This document shows positions 18,911-27,908 of a stretch of DNA of 64,000 bases, in pieces. Each line of letters starts with the position of its first letter. Position 1 is the stretch's first letter. Origin of the DNA: Candidatus Desulfobacillus denitrificans (lineage in GTDB: Bacteria > Pseudomonadota > Gammaproteobacteria > Burkholderiales > Rhodocyclaceae); NCBI GenBank assembly GCA_017347485.1, contig AP021857.1, positions 3,081,361-3,145,360 on the forward strand. Reading direction: 5' to 3'. The notes beneath the pieces are model-generated. The model had not been told where the DNA came from. It saw nothing but the letters and a program-made list of their open reading frames with translations, and did no database searches. Both the position numbers and the translations under genes were made by a program.

Positions 18911-21043
18911 ATGAACACCCTCACGGCAGTCATCAGCGGCCGCAGGAAGCTGATGCTCGTCGAACTCGTCGCCAAGGTCGTGCTGGCCTTCGCCATCGGC
19001 CTGGCGACTTCCATCGCCCTGGCCGGCATCGTCCTGCTGCTGGCCCACGACGCGCAGGCCGCCGAGCTGCAGGCGATGAAGCCGAAAGAGGTGCAGCAGG
19101 GCACGCTGCTGCTCAAATCCGAGGGCGCCACCCTCGCCGTGCCGGCGGTGGCGACCGATGCCGAGATCAAGGTCTCCGGCATCGTCGCCCGCGCCGTCGT
19201 CAAACAGACCTACCGCAACCCCTACGACACCTGGTTCGAGGGCCTCTACGTCTTCCCCCTGCCGGAAAACGCCGCGGTAGATCACCTGCGCATGAAGGTC
19301 GGCGACCGCATCATCGAGGGCGACATCCAGGAGCGCCAGGCCGCGCGCGCCCAGTACGAGCAGGCGAAGTCCTCCGGCCGGCGCGCCGCGCTGGTCGAGC
19401 AGGAGCGGCCGAACCTCTTCACCACCAGTGTGGCCAACATCCCGCCGCGCGGCGAGATCGTCGTCGAGATCGAGTACCAGCAGACGTTGCGCTATGACTC
19501 GGGCAGCTTCAGCCTGCGCTTCCCGATGGTGGTCGGCCCGCGCTACATCCCCGGCGCGCCCGCCGAAGGCCAAGGCGCAGGCAAAGGCTGGTCGCCGAAT
19601 ACCGATCAGGTGCCCGACGCCTCGCGCATCACCCCGCCGGTGCTCGACCCGGCCAAGCATGCCCCGACCAACCCGGTGCGCCTGAAGGTCGTGCTCGATG
19701 CCGGCGTGCCGCTCGCCCGCGTCGACAGCCCCTACCACGCCATCGTGCAGCGCGAGACGGAAGGCGGCGGCGGCATCGTCGAGCTGGCCGAAGGCAGCGT
19801 GCCGGCCAACAAGGATTTCGAACTCACGTGGACGCCGGCGGCCAGCCATGCCCCGCAGGCGGCGCTGTTCACCGAGCAGTTGGGTGACAAGCGCTACGCC
19901 CTGCTCATGGTCATGCCGCCGGCGAAGGAGGTCGCCGCCGCCCGCCTGCCGCGCGAAGTGGTCTTCGTCATCGACACCTCCGGCTCCATGTCGGGCAGCT
20001 CCATCGCCCAGGCGCGGGATGCGCTCGAGCTCGCCATCGCGCGTCTGTCCGAGCGGGACAGCTTCAACGTCGTCGAATTCAATTCCTACGCGAAAGCCCT
20101 TTACGACGACGCCCGCCCGGCCAGCGCCGCCAATCGCGACAACGCCGTGCGCTGGGTGCGCCGGCTGCAGGCGCAGGGCGGCACCGAGATGGCGCTGGCG
20201 CTGAACCTGGCGCTGAACGGCCGCGAGAACCCCGGCCGCGTGCGCCAGGTGATCTTTCTCACCGACGGCGCCGTCGGCAACGAGGACGGCCTGTTCAAGC
20301 TGATCAGGGACAAGCTCGGCGACTCGCGTCTCTTCACCGTCGGCATCGGCTCGGCGCCCAACAGCCACTTCATGAGCAAGGCCGCGCAGACCGGCCGCGG
20401 CAGCTTCACCTACATCGGCAAGATCGAGGAAGTGAAGGAGAAGATGGGCCAGCTCTTCGCCAAGCTCGAGTCGCCGGTGCTGAAGGGCGTCGACATCGCC
20501 TGGCCCGGCGCGGTCGAGGCCTGGCCCAAGCGCGTCCCGGACCTGTATCTCGGCGAACCGATCGTCGTCTCCGCCGAGTTCGACAAGCTGGACGGCGACA
20601 TCAAGCTCTCCGGCCTGCGCGGCGATACACCCTGGAGCGCCACGCTGCCCGTCGCCACCGCGCGTGAAGGCCGCGGCATGGGCGTGCTGTGGGCGCGCGA
20701 GAAGATCGCTTCGCTGATCGACAGCCAGCGCGACGGCGCGAAAGAGGAGGACGTGCGCGACGCGGTCGTCGAAGTCGCCCTCGCCCACCATCTCGTCAGC
20801 AAGTACACCAGCCTCGTCGCGGTGGACAAGACGCCGGTGCGGCCGAAGGAGGACGAACTCCAGTCCGGCGCCATCCCGACCAACCTGCCGGAAGGCTGGG
20901 AATACGGCAAGGTCTTCGGCGAACTGCCGCAGGGCGCCACCGATTCGCTGTGGAACCTGCTGGCCGGCTGCCTCACCCTGCTGCTGGCGATCGGCCTGAC
21001 TATCACCGCGCGCCGTACGCCGGTCGCGCTGAGGAGGGCCTGA
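18911..21043 (+). CDS. Sortase target protein with VIT and vWA domains
   Basis: 710-residue surface protein. N-terminal signal/anchor (about 15-48), VIT (vault/inter-alpha-trypsin) domain about 50-180, and a von Willebrand A domain whose MIDAS motif DTSGSMSGSS lies near residue 354. The C-terminus is a sorting signal: LPQGATDSLW at 672-681, a hydrophobic helix, then RR and RRA. This is the usual single substrate of the proteobacterial sortase. Start ATG 18911 follows GGGAAGGAGAAC. Its stop lies one base before the sortase ATG, so the two are co-translated. Confidence 0.9.
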   Translation: MNTLTAVISGRRKLMLVELVAKVVLAFAIGLATSIALAGIVLLLAHDAQAAELQAMKPKEVQQGTLLLKSEGATLAVPAVATDAEIKVSGIVARAVVKQTYRNPYDTWFEGLYVFPLPENAAVDHLRMKVGDRIIEGDIQERQAARAQYEQAKSSGRRAALVEQERPNLFTTSVANIPPRGEIVVEIEYQQTLRYDSGSFSLRFPMVVGPRYIPGAPAEGQGAGKGWSPNTDQVPDASRITPPVLDPAKHAPTNPVRLKVVLDAGVPLARVDSPYHAIVQRETEGGGGIVELAEGSVPANKDFELTWTPAASHAPQAALFTEQLGDKRYALLMVMPPAKEVAAARLPREVVFVIDTSGSMSGSSIAQARDALELAIARLSERDSFNVVEFNSYAKALYDDARPASAANRDNAVRWVRRLQAQGGTEMALALNLALNGRENPGRVRQVIFLTDGAVGNEDGLFKLIRDKLGDSRLFTVGIGSAPNSHFMSKAAQTGRGSFTYIGKIEEVKEKMGQLFAKLESPVLKGVDIAWPGAVEAWPKRVPDLYLGEPIVVSAEFDKLDGDIKLSGLRGDTPWSATLPVATAREGRGMGVLWAREKIASLIDSQRDGAKEEDVRDAVVEVALAHHLVSKYTSLVAVDKTPVRPKEDELQSGAIPTNLPEGWEYGKVFGELPQGATDSLWNLLAGCLTLLLAIGLTITARRTPVALRRA

Positions 21044-21044
21044 G

Positions 21045-21716
21045 ATGAAGACGCTGACTTCCCGCGAAGACTGGCCGCTCGGCGTCGAATGCGCCTGGCC
21101 CGCGGCGATGCACGCCACCCCCGCCCGCGCCGTCGCGCGCAGCAAGATGCGGCGCTGGCAGCTCTGGCTCGCTGCCGTCGCCTTCAGCGTCAGCCTGTGG
21201 CAGCTCGGCCAGGGCACGTACCTCCAGGCGAAGGCCTGGCTGGCGCAGGTGCTCATCAGGCAGGCCTGGGCGCGCACCCTCGAAGGCGAGGCGCAGGCCC
21301 GCCCCTGGCCTTGGGCCGACACCTGGCCGGTGGCGCGCATCAGCGTGCCCGGCCGCGACATCGAGCGCTACGTGCTGGCCGGCGCCAACGGCCGCGCCAT
21401 CGCCTTCAGCCCCGGCCACGTCTTCGGCACGCCGCTGCCGGGCGAGACCGGCAACAGCGTCATCGGCGCCCACCGCGACACCCATTTCGCCTTCCTGCGC
21501 GACGTGAAGCCGGGCGAGGAGATCGTGGTTGAAAAGTCAGTCGGCGGGACACGGCGCTACCGCGTCGCCGGCGCCGAGATCGTCGACAAGTCCGAGACCC
21601 GCGTGCTGGCGCAGCGCCTCGGCGAGTCGCGCCTGACGCTGATCACCTGCTATCCCTTCGACGCCCTGCGCGCCGGCGGCCCGCTGCGCTACGTCGTCAC
21701 CGCCAAAGCCATCTGA
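21045..21716 (+). CDS. Class GN sortase (proteobacterial dedicated sortase)
   Basis: 223-residue membrane-anchored cysteine transpeptidase. One N-terminal helix (about 38-58), then the sortase beta-barrel. Catalytic residues are all present: histidine in GAHRDTHF near 143, cysteine in LITCYPFD near 201 and arginine in GGPLRYVV near 213. It should cleave the LPxxx signal of the adjacent vWA protein in the periplasm. A copy of the dispersed 24-base repeat lies within the coding region and encodes EKSVGGTRRYR. Gene order (target, sortase) and the divergent two-component pair support the assignment. Confidence 0.9.
   Translation: MKTLTSREDWPLGVECAWPAAMHATPARAVARSKMRRWQLWLAAVAFSVSLWQLGQGTYLQAKAWLAQVLIRQAWARTLEGEAQARPWPWADTWPVARISVPGRDIERYVLAGANGRAIAFSPGHVFGTPLPGETGNSVIGAHRDTHFAFLRDVKPGEEIVVEKSVGGTRRYRVAGAEIVDKSETRVLAQRLGESRLTLITCYPFDALRAGGPLRYVVTAKAI
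21533..21556 (+). repeat. Dispersed 24-base repeat, copy 7
   Basis: AAAGTCAGTC then GGCGGGACACGGCG, in the sortase gene (KSVGGTRR). Confidence 0.75.
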
Positions 21717-21729
21717 AAGGAGCCATGAC

Positions 21730-22212
21730 ATGAAAGCCCAATTTATGAAATCGTCCAACGCCCTCTGCTTCTCCGTCGCCCTCGCCAACACGCGCGCCTT
21801 CGACGACAACGCCGGCTATCCGCGGCCGATCCTGGTGCCGCGGGTGGACAAGCTGGTCGTCGACAAGGCGCGCCGCCGCCTGACGCTGATGGGCCGCAAC
21901 CGCGTCGTGCGCAGCTACCGCGTCTCGCTCGGCGGCGAGGGCAGCGCGCCGGCCGGCCGTTACCTCATCGCCGGGCGCAACCCGAAGAGCCCCAACCACC
22001 TCGCCCTGCGCCTCGCCCGCCAGACGCCCTCGGCGGCCGAGCACGCCGGCGGCGGCCTGCAGCTGCACGGCACGCCCGACTGGCTCGGCCCGCTCGCCGT
22101 CGCGCTCAAGGGCAGCGACTGGACCACCGGCGGCATCGGCCTCGCCAACGCCGACATCGAGGAGGTCTGGAACCTGGTCCAGGACGGCACGCCGCTCGTG
22201 ATACGCCCCTGA
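21730..22212 (+). CDS. L,D-transpeptidase-like (YkuD) protein lacking the catalytic cysteine
   Basis: 160 residues. The pattern VDKLVVDKARRRLTLM, SLGGEGSAPAGRYLIAGRNPKS, LQLHGTP and DWTTGGIGLANADIEEVW follows the YkuD fold, whose active site normally reads SxGCI or TxGCIAL. Here the cysteine position is glycine (GGI), while the conserved histidine of LQLHG is kept. It is thus probably not an active transpeptidase. No convincing signal peptide is seen, which is odd for this family. It lies 13 bases after the sortase gene and appears to be in the same operon. A binding or regulatory role is possible. Confidence 0.7.
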   Translation: MKAQFMKSSNALCFSVALANTRAFDDNAGYPRPILVPRVDKLVVDKARRRLTLMGRNRVVRSYRVSLGGEGSAPAGRYLIAGRNPKSPNHLALRLARQTPSAAEHAGGGLQLHGTPDWLGPLAVALKGSDWTTGGIGLANADIEEVWNLVQDGTPLVIRP

Positions 22213-22265
22213 TTCCCCTCTGACAACCGCTGCGGGATGGCCCCTTCTCCCTGTAAAATGCGGGG

Positions 22266-23843
22266 ATGAAGCAAATCGCCATCTACGATTCCACCCTGCG
22301 GGACGGCGCCCAGGCACAGGGCATCTCGTATTCGGTGGAAGACAAGCTGAAGATCGTCGAGCGCCTCGATGCGCTCGGCGTGCATTACATCGAGGCCGGC
22401 AACCCCGGCTCCAACCCGAAAGACCTCGAGTTCTTCGAGCGCGTGCGCGGCATGAAGCTGAAGCACGCCAGGCTCATCGCCTTCGGCGCCACGCGCAAGA
22501 TCGGCATCAAGGCCAAGGACGACGGCAACGTGCGCTCGATCCTCGCCGCCGGCACCGACGCCGTCGCCATCTTCGGCAAGAGCTGGGACTACCAGGTCAC
22601 CGACATCCTGCGCACCAAGCTCGACGAGAACCTGCGCATGATCGGCGACACCCTCCGCCATCTCAAGCAGCAGGGCAAGGAAGTCGTCTACGACGCCGAG
22701 CATTTCTTCGACGGCTGGAAGGCCAACCCCGACTATGCCCTCGCCACGCTCAAGGCGGCGGCGGATGCCGGCGCCGACAGCCTGTGCCTGTGCGACACCA
22801 ACGGCGGCACTTTCCCCAACGACATCTTCGCCATCACGCAGAAGGTCGCCGCGCAATTCAAGACGCCGATCGGCATCCACTGCCACAACGACTGCGAGAT
22901 GGCGGTGGCCAACTCGGTGATGGCGGTGCAGGCCGGCGCGCGGCAGGTGCAGGGCACCATCAACGGCATCGGCGAGCGCTGCGGCAACGCCAACCTGTGC
23001 GCGATCATCCCCGACCTGCAGCTGAAGCTCGGCTTCGAGTGCATCCCGCCGAAGAACATGGCCACGCTCACCACGGTGGCGCGCGCGGTGTCCGAGATCG
23101 CCAACATGCCGTTGAACGAGAAGGCCGCCTACGTCGGCGCCGACGCCTTCGCCCACAAGGGCGGCATGCACGTCGACGCCGTGGTGAAGAACCCGGTCTC
23201 CTACGAGCACATCGATCCCGATCTCGTCGGCAACAGCCGCCGCACCCTGATGTCGGAAGTCGCCGGCCGCAGCACGCTGCTCGCCCGCATCCAGGCCGTG
23301 GATCCTTCGATCGGCAAGGACTCGCCCGAGACGAAGAAGATCATCGACCGCCTGAAGAAGCTCGAGCACGAGGGCTACCACTTCGAGGCCGCCGAGCAGT
23401 CCTTCGAGCTGGTGGTGCGCAAGATGCTCGGCAAGTACACGCCCTTCTTCGAGCTGGTCGAGTTCAAGGTGATGGTGAATGAGCCTTCGGTGGACAACAT
23501 GAACTCCTCGGCGATGATCAAGATCCGCGTCGGCGACGAGACGGAGATCACCGCCGCCGAGGGCGACGGCCCGGTGAACGCCCTCGACAAGGCCGTGCGC
23601 AAGGCGCTCGAGCGCTTCTACCCGGCGATCGGCGAGATCCGCCTCACCGACTACAAGGTGCGCGTGCTCGATTCCAAGGAGGCCTCGGCCGCCAAGGTGC
23701 GCGTGCTGATCGAATCGACCGACCAGCGCGAGAACTGGACCACCATCGGCGTGTCGACCGACATCATCGACGCCTCCTGGCACGCGCTGGTGGATTCCAT
23801 CGAGTACAAGCTGGTGCGCGAGCAGGAGGCCGGCCGCGGTTAG
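22266..23843 (+). CDS. cimA: (R)-citramalate synthase
   Basis: 525 residues. DRE-TIM metallolyase condensing pyruvate and acetyl-CoA to citramalate, a threonine-independent route to isoleucine. The N-terminus YDSTLRDGAQAQGIS has the catalytic RDGxQ motif, IHCHND gives the metal ligands, and the C-terminal regulatory domain is present. Length and the phrase NPGSNPKDLEFF fit the CimA subfamily rather than 2-isopropylmalate synthase. leuC and leuD, whose products act next on citramalate in this pathway, lie downstream after a toxin-antitoxin pair. The start has GGGG directly before the ATG. Confidence 0.88.
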   Translation: MKQIAIYDSTLRDGAQAQGISYSVEDKLKIVERLDALGVHYIEAGNPGSNPKDLEFFERVRGMKLKHARLIAFGATRKIGIKAKDDGNVRSILAAGTDAVAIFGKSWDYQVTDILRTKLDENLRMIGDTLRHLKQQGKEVVYDAEHFFDGWKANPDYALATLKAAADAGADSLCLCDTNGGTFPNDIFAITQKVAAQFKTPIGIHCHNDCEMAVANSVMAVQAGARQVQGTINGIGERCGNANLCAIIPDLQLKLGFECIPPKNMATLTTVARAVSEIANMPLNEKAAYVGADAFAHKGGMHVDAVVKNPVSYEHIDPDLVGNSRRTLMSEVAGRSTLLARIQAVDPSIGKDSPETKKIIDRLKKLEHEGYHFEAAEQSFELVVRKMLGKYTPFFELVEFKVMVNEPSVDNMNSSAMIKIRVGDETEITAAEGDGPVNALDKAVRKALERFYPAIGEIRLTDYKVRVLDSKEASAAKVRVLIESTDQRENWTTIGVSTDIIDASWHALVDSIEYKLVREQEAGRG

Positions 23844-23855
23844 CTTGCGCCCTGG

Positions 23856-23876
23856 CGTATATAATCGTAATATACG
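23856..23876 (+). promoter_or_regulatory. Promoter/operator of the BrnT-BrnA-type pair
   Basis: Inverted repeat CGTATAT, seven-base spacer, ATATACG, with a consensus TATAAT at 23860-23865 inside it, 15 bases before the toxin ATG. Autoregulation by the antitoxin is typical for this family. Confidence 0.55.
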
Positions 23877-23879
23877 TTC

Positions 23880-24179
23880 ATGATCGATTTTTCCCGGATC
23901 ACCGGCTTCGATTGGGATGCCGGCAATGCACGGAAGAACGAGAAGCATGGCGTGTCGATGGCGGAGGCCGAGCAGGTCTTCTTCAACATGCCCTTGCTGC
24001 TTCTGGTGGATGAGAAGCACAGCCAGCGGGAAGCCAGGCACCACGCACTGGGCCAGACCGACGCCGGGCGCTTGTTGCATCTGACCTTCACCCTGCGCAA
24101 GGCCGACAGCCTGATTCGCGTGATCTCCGCCCGGGACATGCACCGAAAGGAGCGAACGATTTATGAGCAAGCCGACTAA
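23880..24179 (+). CDS. brnT: BrnT-family ribonuclease toxin
   Basis: 99 residues. DUF497/BrnT toxins are RelE-like mRNA nucleases. The N-terminus FDWDAGNARKNEKHGVSMAEA, the middle RHHALGQTDAGRLLHLTFTLR and the C-terminal IRVISARDMHRKERTIYE are classic, including the basic residues thought to act in cleavage. The toxin precedes its antitoxin and overlaps it by 17 bases, the normal order for BrnTA. It separates cimA from leuC, an insertion into an amino-acid synthesis cluster. Confidence 0.85.
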   Translation: MIDFSRITGFDWDAGNARKNEKHGVSMAEAEQVFFNMPLLLLVDEKHSQREARHHALGQTDAGRLLHLTFTLRKADSLIRVISARDMHRKERTIYEQAD

Positions 24180-24426
24180 AGCCATTCCACGTTTCAAGAA
24201 CGAAGCCGAGGAGCGCGCCTTCTGGGAAAGCCAGGACTCGACCGCTTACGTCGACTGGTCGAAGGCAAAGCGCGCGGTGCTGCCGAACCTGAAGCCGACC
24301 ACCAAGACGATTTCCCTGCGCCTGCCACAGCACCTGCTGGATTCCATCAAGGCCGCCGCCAACGCGCGCGATGTTCCCTATCAGTCGCTGATCAAGGTCT
24401 GGCTGCAGGAAAAGCTGCACGGATAG
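24163..24426 (+). CDS. brnA: CopG-type (BrnA-like) antitoxin
   Basis: 87 residues. The C-terminal part TKTISLRLPQHLLDSIKAAANARDVPYQSLIKVWLQEKL, read in two halves, is a ribbon-helix-helix DNA-binding domain of the CopG antitoxin family; the N-terminal part (FKNEAEERAFWESQDSTAYVDW) is the toxin-binding region typical of BrnT partners. It overlaps the toxin gene. It should neutralise BrnT and repress the promoter at 23856-23876. Confidence 0.8.
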   Translation: MSKPTKAIPRFKNEAEERAFWESQDSTAYVDWSKAKRAVLPNLKPTTKTISLRLPQHLLDSIKAAANARDVPYQSLIKVWLQEKLHG

Positions 24427-24522
24427 CCGCAGGAAGCATATCGACGCAGCTGACGACACACCGCACCCATTTTTACCTCAACGGGCTTCCAATAGCCCCT
24501 CTCAACGCAGCAAGGAGCCGAC

Positions 24523-25932
24523 ATGGCTGGCAAGACGCTTTACGACAAACTCTGGGAATCGCACGTCGTCCGCGAGGAATCCGACGGCACCTGCCTCCTC
24601 TACATCGATCGCCACCTCATGCACGAGGTGACCAGCCCGCAGGCCTTCGAGGGCCTGCGCCTGGCCGGCCGCAAGGCCTGGCGCAAGGAGAGCGTGGTCG
24701 CCAATCCCGACCACAACACCCCCACCGATCACTGGGACGAGGGCATCAAGGACCCGATCTCGCGCCTGCAGGTGGAGACGCTCGACGCCAACATCAAGGA
24801 TTTCGGCGCGCTGGTGTACTTCCCCTTCAAGCACGCCAACCAGGGCATCATCCACGTCATCGGCCCGGAGAACGGCACCACCCTGCCCGGCATGACCGTG
24901 GTGTGCGGCGACAGCCACACCTCCACCCACGGCGCCTTCGGCGCGCTGGCCTTCGGCGTCGGCACCTCCGAAGTCGAGCATGTGCTCGCCACGCAGACGC
25001 TGGTCGGCAAGCGCTCGAAGCGCATGCTCATCAAGGTCGACGGAAAAGTCAGTCCCGGCGTCACGGCGAAGGACATCGCGCTGGCGATCATCGGCAAGAT
25101 CGGCACCGCCGGCGGTACCGGCTATGCCGTCGAGTTCGGCGGCAGCGCCATCCGCGCCCTCTCCGTCGAAGGCCGCATGACCCTCTGCAACATGGCCATC
25201 GAAGGCGGCGCCCGCGCCGGCCTCGTCGCCCCCGACGAGAAGACCTTCGAATACCTCAAGGGCCGCCAGTTCGCGCCGAAGGCCGGCGACTGGGACAAGG
25301 CCGTCGCCTACTGGAAGACCCTGCAGTCCGACGCCAACGCCAAGTTCGACGCAGTCATCGAGCTCGACGCCGCCGCCATCGAGCCGCAGGTCACCTGGGG
25401 CACCTCGCCCGAGCAGGTGCTGCCGGTGGGCTCGCGCGTGCCCAACCCGGCGAAAGAGAAGGATGCGCAGAAGCGCGCCGGCATCGAGCGCGCCCTGCAG
25501 TACATGGGCCTCAAGGCCGACACGCCGATCCAGGACATCGCGATCGACAAGGTCTTCATCGGCTCGTGCACCAACTCGCGCATCGAAGACCTGCGCGCCG
25601 CCGCCAAGATCACGAAAGGCAAGAAGAAGGCGGCGAACGTGAAGCTCGTGCTGGTGGTGCCGGGCTCCGGCCAGGTCAAGCGCCAGGCCGAGGCCGAGGG
25701 CCTCGACAAGATCTTCACCGACGCCGGCTTCGAGTGGCGCGAGCCGGGCTGCTCGATGTGCCTGGCCATGAACGCCGACCGCCTCGCCCCGGGCGAGCGC
25801 TGCGCCTCCACCTCCAACCGCAACTTCGAAGGGCGCCAGGGCGCCGGCGGGCGCACCCACCTCGTCAGCCCCGAGATGGCCGCCGCCGCCGCCATCGCCG
25901 GCCACTTCGTCGACATCCGCAAGCAGAACTAA
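24523..25932 (+). CDS. leuC: 3-isopropylmalate/citramalate dehydratase large subunit
   Basis: 469 residues. Aconitase-family 4Fe-4S isomerase subunit acting with LeuD in leucine and, through citramalate, isoleucine synthesis. The cluster cysteines are visible in GSCTNSR near residue 348 and GCSMC near 409. Start ATG 24523 follows AAGGAG. The segment [13 protein letters not shown] is encoded by a copy of the dispersed repeat (25045-25068), yet the motif still fits the family. leuD follows after nine bases; leuB is not in the window. Confidence 0.93.
   Translation: MAGKTLYDKLWESHVVREESDGTCLLYIDRHLMHEVTSPQAFEGLRLAGRKAWRKESVVANPDHNTPTDHWDEGIKDPISRLQVETLDANIKDFGALVYFPFKHANQGIIHVIGPENGTTLPGMTVVCGDSHTSTHGAFGALAFGVGTSEVEHVLATQTLVGKRSKRMLIKVDGKVSPGVTAKDIALAIIGKIGTAGGTGYAVEFGGSAIRALSVEGRMTLCNMAIEGGARAGLVAPDEKTFEYLKGRQFAPKAGDWDKAVAYWKTLQSDANAKFDAVIELDAAAIEPQVTWGTSPEQVLPVGSRVPNPAKEKDAQKRAGIERALQYMGLKADTPIQDIAIDKVFIGSCTNSRIEDLRAAAKITKGKKKAANVKLVLVVPGSGQVKRQAEAEGLDKIFTDAGFEWREPGCSMCLAMNADRLAPGERCASTSNRNFEGRQGAGGRTHLVSPEMAAAAAIAGHFVDIRKQN
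25045..25068 (+). repeat. Dispersed 24-base repeat, copy 8
   Basis: AAAGTCAGTC then CCGGCGTCACGGCG, in leuC (KVSPGVTA). Confidence 0.75.
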
Positions 25933-25941
25933 GGAACGAAC

Positions 25942-26580
25942 ATGAAAGCCTTCAAATCCCTCGACGGCCTGGTCTGCCCGCTCGACCGCGCCAACGTCGA
26001 CACCGACGCCATCATCCCCAAGCAGTTCCTCAAGTCGATCAAGCGCTCGGGCTTCGGCCCCTACCTCTTCGACGAGTGGCGCTATGCCGACGTCGGCGAG
26101 CCCGACATGGACTGCAGCAAGCGCCCGCTGAAGAAGGACTTCGTCCTCAACCAGCCGCGCTACAAGGGCGCGCAGATCCTGCTCGCCCGCGACAACTTCG
26201 GCTGCGGCTCCAGCCGCGAGCACGCGCCCTGGGCCATCGAGGACTACGGCTTCCGCGTCGTCATCGCGCCGTCCTTCGCCGACATCTTCTTCGGCAACTG
26301 CTACAAGAACGGCGTGCTGCCGATCGTCGCCTCCGCCGAGATCGTCGACCAGCTCTTCCGTGAGTGCGCCGCGCAGAAAGGCTACCGCCTGCGCGTCGAC
26401 CTCGAGACGCAGACCGTGCGCAACCCCGCCGGCGAGTGGTTCCAGTTCGACATCACGCCGCACCGCAAGCACTGCATGCTGAACGGCCTCGACGAGATCG
26501 GCCTGACGCTGCAGCACGCCGACGAGATCAAGGCCTTCGAAGCCAAACACAAGACCGCGCAGCCCTGGCTGTTCGCGTAA
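25942..26580 (+). CDS. leuD: 3-isopropylmalate/citramalate dehydratase small subunit
   Basis: 212 residues, normal length. Swivelling domain of the LeuCD isomerase, with the signature [14 protein letters not shown] and [19 protein letters not shown]. It follows leuC with an AAGGAA ribosome site and is certainly in the same operon. A copy of the dispersed repeat lies 48 bases past the stop and marks the left edge of the accessory island. Confidence 0.93.
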   Translation: MKAFKSLDGLVCPLDRANVDTDAIIPKQFLKSIKRSGFGPYLFDEWRYADVGEPDMDCSKRPLKKDFVLNQPRYKGAQILLARDNFGCGSSREHAPWAIEDYGFRVVIAPSFADIFFGNCYKNGVLPIVASAEIVDQLFRECAAQKGYRLRVDLETQTVRNPAGEWFQFDITPHRKHCMLNGLDEIGLTLQHADEIKAFEAKHKTAQPWLFA

Positions 26581-26628
26581 TTCACGCCTGAAACGTCCGC
26601 GGCCGCCCGGCCGCGGGCGCCTGCCGCA

Positions 26629-26652
26629 AAAGTCAGTCCCTGCAACACGGCG
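26629..26652 (+). repeat. Dispersed 24-base repeat, copy 9
   Basis: AAAGTCAGTC then CCTGCAACACGGCG, between leuD and the HicA-like gene. Confidence 0.8.
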
Positions 26653-26735
26653 GCATAGGCTCATCTGGCGAGCCTATGCCTGCAGGACAATGGTGACAGC
26701 CTTGTATTGTGGTGTCACTATTGGTACCATCCTCG

Positions 26736-26993
26736 ATGACGGCCATCCCGAAAATCCTCGACCGGATGCGGCGCGAACCGGCCAATGTCCGGTTCAGCGA
26801 CCTCCGGAAAGTGTGCGAGATCCATTTCGGGAAGCCGCGCCAAACCGGCAGCAGCCACCTGGTCTTCAAGACGCCCTGGATCGGCGATCCGCGGATCAAC
26901 ATCCAGGATCAGCAGGGAAAGGCCAAGGCCTATCAGGTCAGGCAGGTGTTGCTGGCGATCGACAAGCTGGAGGCCATGCGCCATGAGCGCTGA
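26736..26993 (+). CDS. HicA-like toxin
   Basis: 85 residues from ATG 26736 (an in-frame start at 26709 is possible). HicA toxins are small double-stranded-RNA-binding-fold mRNA nucleases. RRTxxGSSHLVF with the histidine that HicA uses for catalysis (TGSSHLVFKTP) and the C-terminal GKAKAYQVRQVLLAIDKLE fit the family. It overlaps the next gene by 11 bases, which is the usual toxin-antitoxin layout for HicAB. Confidence 0.75.
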   Translation: MTAIPKILDRMRREPANVRFSDLRKVCEIHFGKPRQTGSSHLVFKTPWIGDPRINIQDQQGKAKAYQVRQVLLAIDKLEAMRHER

Positions 26994-27306
26994 TCACTAC
27001 ACCTATCGCGTCACCTGGTCCGCCGAGGACGGCGAGCACGTCGGCCTGTGCGCCGAATTCTCGTCGCTGTCGTGGCTGGCGAAAACGCCGGAAGCCGCCC
27101 TGAAGGGCATCCGCCAGATCGTCGCCGAAGCAGTGGCCGACATGCACGCCTCCGGAGAAGTCGTTCCCGTGCCGCTGGCGGAGAAGCACTACAGCGGCGA
27201 GTTCCGCGTGCGCATTCCGCCGGAGGTCCACCGCTCGCTCGCCATCCAGGCCGCCGAGCAGGGCGTCAGCCTGAACCGGCTCGCCAGCGCGAAGCTGGCG
27301 GCCTGA
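26983..27306 (+). CDS. HicB-like antitoxin
   Basis: 107 residues from ATG 26983. The N-terminal half (YRVTWSAEDGEHVGLCAEFSSLSWL) is the partly degraded RNase-H-like HicB fold and the C-terminal half (FRVRIPPEVHRSLAIQAAEQGVSLNRLASAKLA) is an Arc/ribbon-helix-helix DNA-binding domain. It should neutralise the upstream toxin and repress the operon. It converges with the Fic gene with only 14 bases between them. Confidence 0.8.
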   Translation: MSADHYTYRVTWSAEDGEHVGLCAEFSSLSWLAKTPEAALKGIRQIVAEAVADMHASGEVVPVPLAEKHYSGEFRVRIPPEVHRSLAIQAAEQGVSLNRLASAKLAA

Positions 27307-27320
27307 ACGGCCCTACTCGA

Positions 27321-27908
27321 TCACGAACGCACGAACGCCAACAGCGGACCGTAATCCTTGCCGTCGGCGGCGCGCAGGGCCATGAGATAGCGCTGCCGCA
27401 CTTCGCCGTCCGCAACCAGATTGCCCGCGCCCCAGAAGAAACGCGGCGCGTCGTGCTGCACCAGCAGCAAATCCGCCATGGTCCGCGACAGCCGGCCATT
27501 GCCATTGGCGAAGGGATGGATCGCCACCAGCCGATGACTGAACCGCGCCGCGATTTCGTCGAGCGGATAGCTCTTGCATTCAAGCTGCGTCTTCACGTCC
27601 TCGCATAGATCATGCAAAGCCGTCTGGATGCGCAGCGGATCCACGCCGATGTTCTTTTCGGTAGTGCGGAATTTTCCCGCCCAGCGCCAAGTGGTGCCGA
27701 ACATGCGCTTGTGCAAGGCGCAGACGAACTCGTTGCCGAGCAGATTCCTGTGCCGCCGCCCGAAAGCCCATCGCTCCCCCTCGATGATGTTCACCATCTC
27801 CCACTCGTTCAACTGGCCGTGGTTGGCGATGTGCGAGGGAATCAACCCGGCCGCCTCGTCGGGGTCGAGCGGCGTGGCGCCGGGCGGATAGTCGAGATTC
27901 ATTGCCAT
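27321..27908 (-). CDS. Mobile mystery protein B (Fic-domain protein)
   Basis: 195 residues. Fic-family domain with the motif HPFANGNGRLSR near residue 138; the usual acidic residue before GNGR is asparagine, as is common in mobile mystery protein B, so AMP-transferase activity may be altered. The N-terminal block PPGATPLDPDEAAGLIPSHI is the family signature. Start is ATG 27908, overlapping the stop of the HTH gene upstream by ten bases. Always paired with mobile mystery protein A, as here; probably a toxin-like module moved between genomes. Confidence 0.85.
   Translation of the reverse strand: MAMNLDYPPGATPLDPDEAAGLIPSHIANHGQLNEWEMVNIIEGERWAFGRRHRNLLGNEFVCALHKRMFGTTWRWAGKFRTTEKNIGVDPLRIQTALHDLCEDVKTQLECKSYPLDEIAARFSHRLVAIHPFANGNGRLSRTMADLLLVQHDAPRFFWGAGNLVADGEVRQRYLMALRAADGKDYGPLLAFVRS

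Noticed and set aside
21960..24197. A 745-codon minus-strand frame opposite cimA
   Set aside because: Shadow of cimA in GC-rich DNA; no recognisable domain.
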